Of a stretch of 64,000 bases of DNA, positions 1 to 8,114 are shown in pieces; within the stretch, counting starts at the first letter, position 1; each line of letters begins with the position of its first letter. This DNA comes from Phycisphaerae bacterium (GTDB lineage Bacteria > Planctomycetota > Phycisphaerae > Sedimentisphaerales > Anaerobacaceae): positions 19,872-83,871 of the forward strand of contig JAIPFM010000098.1 of NCBI GenBank assembly GCA_021736645.1. Reading direction: 5' to 3'. Below the pieces are notes generated by a model. That model worked only from the letters and a program-made list of their open reading frames with translations. It searched no databases and had not been told where the DNA came from. The translations under genes and the position numbers were made by a program.

Positions 1-719
1 TTCTCTCGCTGGTCCGCAGCCCAGCTTGAGTAATCCCACAGGATCAGGCTTCGAGTCCAGCCGATCTTCCAGGGCGAGACCCCCACACCAATAGAATCAT
101 CAGCAGCGTAGCTTCCCCCTATCTTCGACCAGAAGCTCGGATGGCACAGTCCCAGTCCATGGGCCTGGAAGTAGCTGATATGCTGGACCTGCATCAATCC
201 TTCCGGCGGGCGATCGAAATGGAAAACCAGCCCGGAGAAGCCCACGACGTTGATCGGCTCTGATGCGTGATGATTCTCAATGCGGGACGAGATCGTGACA
301 TCCTCGCCATCGAAGGTATAGTCAACAACACATGCCACATCCCCGCCCGCATGACGTACACGCACAAGATTGGCGGCAAGGACTTCCAGCGATTTACTGG
401 CCACAGGCGCCGTCTTGACGAGCCCTGAGCCGGACTCCTTGAACCAGTGTTCCGCGTTGAAAACGGACCAGCCGCCTGAAGCCAGCTCTCTCTGTCCGAT
501 ACGTATCGACGATAGCCCCTCTGTGGTCACGTGGAAACTGATGCCATCCGAGGTCTTGTAGATAAAGGTATCCGGTTGGCCGCCAGTCCGCCTGTTCTCA
601 GGTGCCGAAGACGCTTCTGCGAGAGGTTCTGTGACAGGCACGGCACTCAACGCCGGGCAGAGGAAAGTCGAAGACACGACCGCCCACAATACGGCAATGG
701 TCATTGGCCTAGAACCCAT
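1..719 (-). CDS. Secreted protein of unknown function, partial (runs off left edge)
   Basis: An open frame reads from ATG at 719 leftwards without a stop to the window edge, giving about 239 residues of an unfinished protein. The N-terminus (MGSRPMTIAVLWAVV...) is a hydrophobic signal peptide ending near ALSA, so the product is exported. An alternative ATG at 704 would begin directly at the hydrophobic core. An AGAAG sequence lies about 10 bases upstream of 719. The mature part is rich in beta-strand-like segments (for example FIYKTSDGISFHV, VVGFSGLVFHF) and carries no catalytic motif I recognise. It resembles the accessory beta-sandwich regions of planctomycete polysaccharide-degrading enzymes, but that is only an impression. 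It is divergent from the degradation cluster that follows on the other strand. Confidence 0.7.
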   Translation of the reverse strand, partial: MGSRPMTIAVLWAVVSSTFLCPALSAVPVTEPLAEASSAPENRRTGGQPDTFIYKTSDGISFHVTTEGLSSIRIGQRELASGGWSVFNAEHWFKESGSGLVKTAPVASKSLEVLAANLVRVRHAGGDVACVVDYTFDGEDVTISSRIENHHASEPINVVGFSGLVFHFDRPPEGLMQVQHISYFQAHGLGLCHPSFWSKIGGSYAADDSIGVGVSPWKIGWTRSLILWDYSSWAADQRE

Positions 720-1171
720 TTCAAAACTTCTTTCGGCTGCAATCGGCTGCAAAGCCCGTGGGACGGCGTTGTCGGCGAAAACGGTTCTCGATCCCCTGGG
801 GACCTCCGAGCCCTTTTCATCTCCGGCCTTGCCCACGGACTTCTCGCTCGATCTCGCTTCAAAATCAGTTTTGAAATGGGCTCTAGACAAATCTATCTCC
901 TTACCTTTCCAGCCTGTGTTTTGGATGAACGGCGTGCGTTTCACCCGATTTGAGTGTTATCCTGTCATACCCTTCTAGCACATACACAGCGGGAATGCAA
1001 GTTGCCTGTGGCAGCGCCGAGGCTGTATTCCCACCTCATATGATACCCGCTTGAATAAGCCTCGCTCATCATCATAACGCTTGCATTGCTGCCAGGCCTG
1101 TGGCATGATATGGCAGGACCACTATCCGATGGATCCTGGGGGATATCCGTGTCAATGGTAGGAGTCAACGT
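720..1171. other. Intergenic region between divergent units, no gene recognised
   Basis: About 450 bases separate the minus-strand secreted protein from the Tat-signal relic on the plus strand. Frames here encode only low-complexity, arginine/serine-rich shadow peptides without start-site support. The region presumably holds the divergent promoters; no clear -35/-10 pair or repeat was identified by eye. Confidence 0.4.
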
Positions 1172-1396
1172 ATGAGTATTCGGCTTGATATAAACCGTCG
1201 TCAGTTTCTCCAGACCGCTGCGATCGCCGCGTGAATTGAGGCTCATGAACCAACCGAAGTCACGTTCGTTCCGCCGGCCGGCATCGATATTGTCGACCCA
1301 TGGCACGTGCATTTTAACGAGACAGGCGGGCTCAGTGGCAGGGTAAATGGTAAGCCGCCGGCCACGGCACTCAAACTCGAAATCCAATATCAATAG
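1172..1396 (+). pseudogene. Decayed Tat-signal gene: signal peptide, in-frame TGA, short C-terminal tail
   Basis: ATG at 1172 follows TAGGAG at a normal 7-base spacing and encodes MSIRLDINRRQFLQTAAIAA, a textbook twin-arginine signal (NRRQFLQ) as used by planctomycete exported oxidoreductases and hydrolases. A TGA at 1232-1234 ends it after 20 codons. The same frame then continues for 53 sense codons (IEAHEPTEVTFVPP...LEIQYQ) to TAG at 1394-1396, just before the ribosome-binding site of the next gene. The tail has ordinary protein composition but no family I can name. The simplest reading is a gene that lost its middle and is dead. TGA recoding is a remote alternative, because TGA is a normal stop elsewhere in the window. 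Confidence 0.55.
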
Positions 1397-1418
1397 GCGT
1401 ATTTATACAGGAGGCCCT

Positions 1419-4400
1419 GTGAAATTCAAAACACTGATCTGTTTTATCACCGTCCAAGTCTTTGTCTGCAAAGGTGTACTGCTGGGTGCGGCGTCCACAA
1501 CGGGTAACGCAGGTGACGCCGTTGCATCGTGGTCCTGGCAGGAACCACAGGCCAAGGTCGTGGAGACAGGCGACCTGCAATGGGCCCCGAAACCCTTTGA
1601 GTTTCAGGCAGGTGAGTCGATCCGCTATATAGACTTTAAGTCCGGCAAGGATACCAGTGATGGTCTGTCAAAAGACACGCCCTGGAAGCATCACCCCTGG
1701 GATCCAGACGCCGGTGGCCAGGCAGCTGTGTGCCAGGGGGTACATACCTATGTGTTCAAGCAGGGCGTGGTCTATCGCGGTCAGATGGAGGCCAATGAGT
1801 CCGGCACCGCCGAGACTCCCATCCTCCTGACGCGGGATCCGTCCTGGGGCGAGGGACCGGCTGTCATCTGCGGTTCCGAGACCGTGACAGGGTGGACCCA
1901 GGGTACTGACAACACCCTCATCCCGGACCCGGACAAGGTCTGGTACACGGATCTCGACTGGGCACCTCGAAATGTCTGGAGGGTCGGCGAGGACAGTACT
2001 GTCACTCGCATGGCCCTGGCACGCACGCCAAACTGGACGATCACGGACCAGGACGACATCAAAAGCCAGTGGTGGAGCTGGAAGAATCCGGACAAACCGT
2101 TTGACAACTATGCCCAGATCAACGGTCAGCAGCGCCACATGGGGTTCGATAAGGACCACATCAACATGACCAGGTCGGAGGATTACTACAAGGGCGCCAT
2201 TGTCTGGACCACCAAGGGCTGGGTCATGGGCAGTCCGTTCCCTGCCAGGGTCCTGGCTGTGGATCGTGACAAGGGGTCCCTGACCTTTCCCGGGCAGTGG
2301 GGCGGCGGACCGTCCTACAAGATCATCCGCGGATGCCGCTACTATCTGGAAGACAAGCCCCAGTACCTGGACAGTCCCGGCGAATTCTGGTTCGACAAGA
2401 AGGGCAGCGGCGGGCGCCTGTATCTCCGCCTGCCTGATGACCAAAACCCCAACCAGGCCCACATCGAGGTGGCCAAACGCATTCGCATGATCGACAGTCG
2501 TGGCATGAGCCACGTGCACGTCAGCGGCCTGACCTTCCGCTTCACCAATGTCTACTGGAACCTGCTTGCAGCGCCCTACTGGGTCTCGCACGAGAGCCTG
2601 GACGCGGAACCCGGGTGCGTACGTCTGCTTGGCAGCGGCACGGATATTCAAGTCACGAACTGTACCTTCGAACATGTTCACCGGGGCGTGCGCATGAAGG
2701 CCATGGGCCCACAGGACGCCGTTGACCAGGTGGCGGTGAACGACAATGTGTTTACCTACAACGACTATGGGGCTGTGGATCTGGCCGACGGTACTGTCTA
2801 CAATACACTGGATCCCCCCATGGGTCGGCTTTATGACGTGTGCGTGATGAGAAATATGTTCGACCACATCGGCCTGCGTCCCGACCTGTTTGGCCAGGGT
2901 GAGGCCGTGGAGATTGCCTACGCCCAGACCGTCGAGGTGGCAGGCAACATATTCGACCGTGTGTGTGCCCAGGGCATTGACGTGCATGGCGCAAAGCAGA
3001 ACCGCGCAGCCACAGACCGACCCTTTACTCGCATTCTCATCCACCACAACAAGGCCGTGGACACACTGCTGAACGTCGATGACTTTGGCGGTATCGAGAC
3101 CTGGCAGGGCGGGCCTGCCTATGTGTACAACAACATCTCGGGCAACCCGGGCGGCTACCGCAACTGGGACCATGTGCTGAGTCCGGACACGGAAGACCGC
3201 TTCGGCCACGCCTATTACCTGGACGGGGCCTTTAAAAACTACTATTTCAACAACATCGCCTGGGGCAAGTCCAAGGGCCCGTCCGGTGCACTGGCCAATA
3301 CCTCGGCCTTCCAGCAGATCATCAGTTACGAGAACACGTTTTTTAACAACACCCTCTACAACTTCGTGCGCGGTTCGCGTCGCCAGGCGCCCCAGGCCGG
3401 ACGCGTCAAGTTCCTGGGCAATATCTGGCAGAGCATGGGCCTGCGTGTGTTCCGCGATGCAGACCCTGCACGGACCGCTGCGGCCGGCAACGAAGCGGAC
3501 GCAGGACCGCAGCGCAGCGAGTTCGCCATTGACACGGATGCATACGCACGTAATGTGTTCTACGACATTGGCGAGCAATTTGGTGTGTTTGAACCTTCCG
3601 GACGTTGGCACAAGACGCTCCAGGCATTCCAGCAAACCCTGGAAACCTACGGACCCATGGCGGCAAGCGTGGGTGTCATGGCTGAGCAGTCGCCTTTGCG
3701 TGATCCTGCGGCCCATGACTTTCGTCCGTCAGCCAACTCGGCAGCTCGTCACCTGGGCGCCAGGGTCTTTGTGCCGTGGAGCCTGTACAAGACAGTGGCA
3801 GAATGGAACTTCACCCCCATCTCGGGCGATCCCACGCGTATCCTGGACGAACACTGGTGCATGTCTCCCTACTACACAGTGCGGGACGACTACTACAAAT
3901 GGCCCACATATCCACTCCGGGGCGTCAATGTCACCTTACTGGATTATCAAAACGGTCCCCTGGAGAACTGGACCACGGGCGCCCTGCGTTTCAACGGACG
4001 TGACCAGTACGCTGTCCTCACCAATGAAGACATAAATCAGTTGGTCAGCGATCAGACCCGTCATGTCACGTCACAGTGGTTGACCGCGACTTTTCCGGCA
4101 TCCATGCAGCCGGGTGGGAAGTACCAAGTCAAGCTGGTTTTGCATGACGTGAAGAACGGACTGAAATTACGGGCAGACCTGAACTGGCTCAAAAAGGACG
4201 GCGCTTTCGGTGGCAGTAACACCTGGGGCGGTCCAGCCCAGGACATCAATGGCTCCGGGCCCTATACCTTCACTTTTAATCCCGTGGACAAACCCGATCT
4301 GGGCAGTTTCGCTCTGACGGTTTATGTCTCACCTACCGGCGATTGGAATGATCATGTCCTTGTCGCCACCGAGGGTATTGCCGTGAGCCACGCCAACACA

Positions 4401-4997
4401 ATACATGCCCTCACGACAGGCCAAGACCGTATCGATGAAGACTTGAGCACCCCGGAGATCCGCACCTCAAACTTCCTGATCGAGGCGTATTTTCAGACCC
4501 TGCAAGGACAGACGGACGCCATGCTGATCCGCAAGATGGATGACGCGGCCGGCTTTGCCTTGAATGTCAACGAGGCCGGAGGCGTGACCCTGATGGCCCG
4601 GGCAGCAGGCATCAAGGCGAGCCTGGCCAGTGTGAATGGGGTGAACGATGGCCAATGGCATCACGTTATTGCAGAGGCCGATCGAAAGGCAGGGACCTTC
4701 ACAATCTACCTGGATGGCAGGCAGAATGTCAGCGGTCCCGGCCTCAGCCCGGAGGCCTCGCTCGCCAATGATGCGGATCTTTATGTGGCCGGTACACCCC
4801 AGGGACACGATTTGAATGGCGTCATCGAGTTTATACGAATCGCACACGGTACACTGGCTGACGCCAGGACCACGATCGAGGAGCTTTACGCCTGGCAGTT
4901 TGACGGGCCGTGTCTCAGGGACTTTGCAGGGCAGATGCGTCCTGAAGACGGCGGTTGCGCCGGTGCCATAAACGCCACCTCTAAAGGCGATAGGTAG
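1419..4997 (+). CDS. Secreted right-handed beta-helix protein with C-terminal LamG domain
   Basis: GTG at 1419 is chosen because AGGAGG sits 4 bases upstream and the resulting N-terminus (KFKTLICFITVQVFV...) is a signal peptide; upstream in-frame codons lack such support. The 1192-residue product has a first domain (about residues 45-800) rich in turns, Asn and Gly with short strands such as VRLLGSGTDIQVTNCTFE, typical of parallel beta-helix pectate-lyase-like proteins that act on acidic polysaccharides. A linker beta-sandwich follows, then a LamG/concanavalin-like domain at about residues 1000-1170 (QWHHVIAEADR, IYLDGR, FIRIAHG). It heads a plus-strand run with transglutaminase-like, heparinase and GH43-like genes, which suggests extracellular polysaccharide breakdown. 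The exact substrate is unknown. A 682-codon antisense frame here is a codon-bias shadow. Confidence 0.88.
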   Translation: MKFKTLICFITVQVFVCKGVLLGAASTTGNAGDAVASWSWQEPQAKVVETGDLQWAPKPFEFQAGESIRYIDFKSGKDTSDGLSKDTPWKHHPWDPDAGGQAAVCQGVHTYVFKQGVVYRGQMEANESGTAETPILLTRDPSWGEGPAVICGSETVTGWTQGTDNTLIPDPDKVWYTDLDWAPRNVWRVGEDSTVTRMALARTPNWTITDQDDIKSQWWSWKNPDKPFDNYAQINGQQRHMGFDKDHINMTRSEDYYKGAIVWTTKGWVMGSPFPARVLAVDRDKGSLTFPGQWGGGPSYKIIRGCRYYLEDKPQYLDSPGEFWFDKKGSGGRLYLRLPDDQNPNQAHIEVAKRIRMIDSRGMSHVHVSGLTFRFTNVYWNLLAAPYWVSHESLDAEPGCVRLLGSGTDIQVTNCTFEHVHRGVRMKAMGPQDAVDQVAVNDNVFTYNDYGAVDLADGTVYNTLDPPMGRLYDVCVMRNMFDHIGLRPDLFGQGEAVEIAYAQTVEVAGNIFDRVCAQGIDVHGAKQNRAATDRPFTRILIHHNKAVDTLLNVDDFGGIETWQGGPAYVYNNISGNPGGYRNWDHVLSPDTEDRFGHAYYLDGAFKNYYFNNIAWGKSKGPSGALANTSAFQQIISYENTFFNNTLYNFVRGSRRQAPQAGRVKFLGNIWQSMGLRVFRDADPARTAAAGNEADAGPQRSEFAIDTDAYARNVFYDIGEQFGVFEPSGRWHKTLQAFQQTLETYGPMAASVGVMAEQSPLRDPAAHDFRPSANSAARHLGARVFVPWSLYKTVAEWNFTPISGDPTRILDEHWCMSPYYTVRDDYYKWPTYPLRGVNVTLLDYQNGPLENWTTGALRFNGRDQYAVLTNEDINQLVSDQTRHVTSQWLTATFPASMQPGGKYQVKLVLHDVKNGLKLRADLNWLKKDGAFGGSNTWGGPAQDINGSGPYTFTFNPVDKPDLGSFALTVYVSPTGDWNDHVLVATEGIAVSHANTIHALTTGQDRIDEDLSTPEIRTSNFLIEAYFQTLQGQTDAMLIRKMDDAAGFALNVNEAGGVTLMARAAGIKASLASVNGVNDGQWHHVIAEADRKAGTFTIYLDGRQNVSGPGLSPEASLANDADLYVAGTPQGHDLNGVIEFIRIAHGTLADARTTIEELYAWQFDGPCLRDFAGQMRPEDGGCAGAINATSKGDR

Positions 4998-5114
4998 GTC
5001 ATCAAACCATCAGAATTAACCCGTAGACAGTCACCTGTCGCTCGGGTATCGTGCTTCGATGATGGGCAGGACCAGAAATCACGACAGGGTCTCTGTGGTA
5101 CGCTGCCTGCGGCT

Positions 5115-5387
5115 GTGCGCTGGAAGGATAAAGAAAAAATCGCCCCCAGCTTGCGTATCCCGGTGGGGACGCCTCCGATCTTCCTCGCGCATGGGGGGGA
5201 CGATATCATCAGTCCGCCTGAGCACAGCGTCTTGATGTACCTTGCACCGAAGAAGGCCAATGTCCTGGCAGAGCTGCACATTTACGCCACGGCCGCCCAC
5301 GACTTCGGCGTGCGCCCGAGCGACCATCCCTGTGCCGCCTGGCTGCGCTATCAGGGCTTCCTCAAGCGACCACCGCAAATGCGCTGA
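5115..5387 (+). pseudogene. C-terminal fragment of an alpha/beta-hydrolase (esterase-like)
   Basis: This 90-codon frame begins inside a domain: IFLAHGGDDIISPPEHS carries the strand and catalytic-acid loop of an alpha/beta-hydrolase, and ATAAHDFGVR carries the catalytic-histidine loop, as in xylan-esterase-like enzymes fused or adjacent to glycan-degrading genes. The N-terminal half with the oxyanion loop and GxSxG serine is absent; upstream sequence stays open in frame to about 5030 but does not resemble the family. There is no convincing ribosome-binding site at the GTG. It lies between the beta-helix gene and the transglutaminase-like gene and is best read as a decayed member of the cluster. 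Confidence 0.6.
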
Positions 5388-5525
5388 ATGGGAGGACGCC
5401 AGACCTTATCTTGAAACTCAGCCGTTCTGAAAGCCGGACATATTGGCATTGCAGTCCCTCATGTGGTACGATTGAGAACGTGTCACGCAGTAACACAGGG
5501 AATGAAGTTAAATGGGAAATGTCAG

Positions 5526-8099
5526 ATGAGTCGTAAAGGATTTGCCATGTCGAACCTATTGGTGCTTTCATTGGTTCTTTGTACGTCTTCACTTGAGGGG
5601 GCATTGGCACCGTGGGCATCCAACACCGATCCTACGGATGTCTCGAAAAGCCATGTCCAGGACATCACGACCTCACCTTTGACCTACAGCATTGTGCAGA
5701 GCGGTACCATGGACGGGAAGATGTGCACCTCGCTGCCCGGTGTGTGGGAACCGTACGAGCAGACCTGGGAATCCAACCGTTCGATACGCATGGAGAATGT
5801 GGGGACGTCAAACATCATCAATCCGTGGCTGACCACAGGCCCCATCGACTTCTTCTCCCAGCAGACCATCGCTGACTCGGTGACAAAGGGACTTTCGACC
5901 GACAGGGAAAAGGCCCTGGCGCTCTTCTACTTCTACATCACCCATCGCTTTCACAAGGGCAATGGGGACAACGGAGCGCAGGGCGACGTGTCACAGGCCA
6001 TCAATGTATTCGGATTCAACACCTGCGGCAACAGTACGCTGTGCCTGTCGGATCTGCTTGACAAGGTCGGCATGCGTGATTGCCTGTTCAGCCATTGCCC
6101 CGGCCATGTGGTGCCGCAGGTCTTCTTCGACGGCAGGTACAACACACTGGACGGGGACATGGCCACGTTCATGCTCATGCGGGACAACCACACACTTGCC
6201 AATGAGCTGGATCTGGTGCGCGACCACGACCTGATCAAGCGCGTGCATCAGTATGGCATCATGAGTCCCATGAGCTCTCTCAGGAACAATGAGGATTACG
6301 CGCAGTATTACACGTGGGAGGGTGACACGACCGTGCAGCTCGACGGCTGGGCCTGGTGGACGATGGGCATGGTCCTGCGTGCGCACGAAGCCATTGAATG
6401 GAGATGGGGACATGCAACGCCGGTGAAATATCACGGCGACATGGCGGGATATCCCCCGACAGTCCCGGATACGATCTACAACGGTCTCTGGGAATACACA
6501 CCGGATTTTCATAACGATTCGCAGTGGCGGGCCGGGGCCACGGTGACGAACATCACCAACACCGACGGTGTGCTCACGGCTGCGGAGGGCGGCACGGGCA
6601 CCATTGTCTGGCCGATGAAAGTGCCTTATCAATTCATCGGAGGCACCTTGACAGCCACGGGCGACGGGTATGCTTTTGAGATCGGTTTCCTGGACCCGAA
6701 AGACTGGAAGAAGACCGTGTACACAGCGCTGGTGACACTGGACGAGTTTGACGGCAGGTTCAAAGGCCGTACAGCCGACGCGCGCGAGTACTGGCTCCGG
6801 TGCACCTTGACAGGCAACGCATGTTTAAAGGCACTCACCATCAAGAACGACATCCAGATGGCGCCTCTGGCCATGCCGTCCATGACCGTGGGAAACAATC
6901 GCTTTACGTACCTGGAACACACGGACGACAAGACCGGCGCAAATGCAGCCAGGCATTTGAGGATCACGCATACCTGGGTCGAAAGATCCAAGACACGCCC
7001 TCCGGACGCGTCCGCCTCTCCCCTCTATCCGGTCCACGGCGGCCAGAGCGACGGTACGGACGTGACGTTCCAGTGGACTGCGGCCACAGACCCTGACGGC
7101 GATGCCATCACGGATTATCACTTCCAGTTGTCGGACCGGCCTGACATGAGATGGCCCCTGTCTCTCAATTTCGACAAATACGTTTCCAAAACGCCGGACA
7201 AGGGCGTGACGCGCTACACGCTTGCGCGTCCCGGCCTTTTGACGCACGGTACGACCTATTACTGGCACGTGAAAGCGAAGGATTCAAATGGCGTCTGGGG
7301 GCCGTGGAGTGATACCTGGCGTTTTACCGCGCAAGGGCCCGCCTACCCTGTAGACGTGGCGATGACACATGACGTACATACCGGCACTGGCACATTGACC
7401 TGGAGCGCCAATCCCGTGGGCAGGACGCCTGTCAAGTACAGGGTGTACGGCAGCGATGAACAGGGTTTCACGGTGCATGACGCCCCATACGATGTCAAAC
7501 TCGGCGACACCACGGAACTGGCCAATCCGTTTCCCGCCAACTTCGTGGCTGAAGTGACAGAGACATCCCTCACCGTGATCGGTGCGGGTAATGCGCTGCC
7601 CAATGCCAACAAGGCCTATTACCGTGTGGTGGCGGTGGACAGCGGTGACCACCGAAGCGGAGACTCGGAGTATGTGGAGGCCTTGAGGCCGTTCATCTAC
7701 AGCACGCCGGTCACGCATGCGCCCGAAGGCCAGGCATATCGTTATCAGGTGAAGGCCATTCGGTCCATCGGTGACCTCGGGAGGCGGGACAATGCCAGGC
7801 CCAAGGCCGGTGCCCGATTCTGGAAGATCGAACCGCTGACGTTCTCACTGACGCAAAAACCGGACTGGATGAGTATCGACGCAGACACAGGACTGATCAC
7901 CGGCATGTCGGACGGCACCGGGGGATCGGTGACTGTGAGCGTGACGCTTGCCAGGGAACACCGCCTGGTGCACGATGAGAATAATATAGTCTGGGGCAAT
8001 GAATATGAGAAAAGCCGAACCTATGAAATCGTCGGCCCGACGACACAGCAGTTTGCTGTAAACGCCGCCCGTGACACGACACTGCCGACAAACAGATGA
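5526..8099 (+). CDS. Secreted transglutaminase-like protein with fibronectin-III and Ig-like domains
   Basis: Start 5526 is preferred because it places an Arg-Lys pair before the hydrophobic signal segment (MSNLLVLSLVLC); ATG 5547 has the better AAAGGA spacing and is a real alternative. The central domain has the order of a transglutaminase-like cysteine protease fold: Cys in FNTCGNS (about residue 166), His in PGHVVPQVFFDGRYNTLDGD (about 193) and Asp near 208. Fibronectin-III-like strands lie around residues 495-605 (TYYWHVKAKDSNGVWGPWSD). A putative cadherin/Ig-like segment near 730-800 contains the PDWMSIDADTGLITG signature. It is probably exported. In this cluster it may modify or cleave a glycan-linked peptide, but the substrate is not inferable. 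The next gene starts 15 bases after its stop. Confidence 0.8.
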   Translation: MSRKGFAMSNLLVLSLVLCTSSLEGALAPWASNTDPTDVSKSHVQDITTSPLTYSIVQSGTMDGKMCTSLPGVWEPYEQTWESNRSIRMENVGTSNIINPWLTTGPIDFFSQQTIADSVTKGLSTDREKALALFYFYITHRFHKGNGDNGAQGDVSQAINVFGFNTCGNSTLCLSDLLDKVGMRDCLFSHCPGHVVPQVFFDGRYNTLDGDMATFMLMRDNHTLANELDLVRDHDLIKRVHQYGIMSPMSSLRNNEDYAQYYTWEGDTTVQLDGWAWWTMGMVLRAHEAIEWRWGHATPVKYHGDMAGYPPTVPDTIYNGLWEYTPDFHNDSQWRAGATVTNITNTDGVLTAAEGGTGTIVWPMKVPYQFIGGTLTATGDGYAFEIGFLDPKDWKKTVYTALVTLDEFDGRFKGRTADAREYWLRCTLTGNACLKALTIKNDIQMAPLAMPSMTVGNNRFTYLEHTDDKTGANAARHLRITHTWVERSKTRPPDASASPLYPVHGGQSDGTDVTFQWTAATDPDGDAITDYHFQLSDRPDMRWPLSLNFDKYVSKTPDKGVTRYTLARPGLLTHGTTYYWHVKAKDSNGVWGPWSDTWRFTAQGPAYPVDVAMTHDVHTGTGTLTWSANPVGRTPVKYRVYGSDEQGFTVHDAPYDVKLGDTTELANPFPANFVAEVTETSLTVIGAGNALPNANKAYYRVVAVDSGDHRSGDSEYVEALRPFIYSTPVTHAPEGQAYRYQVKAIRSIGDLGRRDNARPKAGARFWKIEPLTFSLTQKPDWMSIDADTGLITGMSDGTGGSVTVSVTLAREHRLVHDENNIVWGNEYEKSRTYEIVGPTTQQFAVNAARDTTLPTNR

Positions 8100-8114
8100 C
8101 AGGAGAACTGGCGA

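Noticed and set aside
1668..3716. 682-codon minus-strand ORF
   Set aside because: It lies wholly inside the beta-helix/LamG gene, has no ribosome-binding site and its peptide is Val/His/Gly/Arg-rich, as expected for the antisense of biased codons.
6825..7268. 147-codon minus-strand ORF
   Set aside because: Antisense to the transglutaminase-like gene, Arg/Val-rich and without support.
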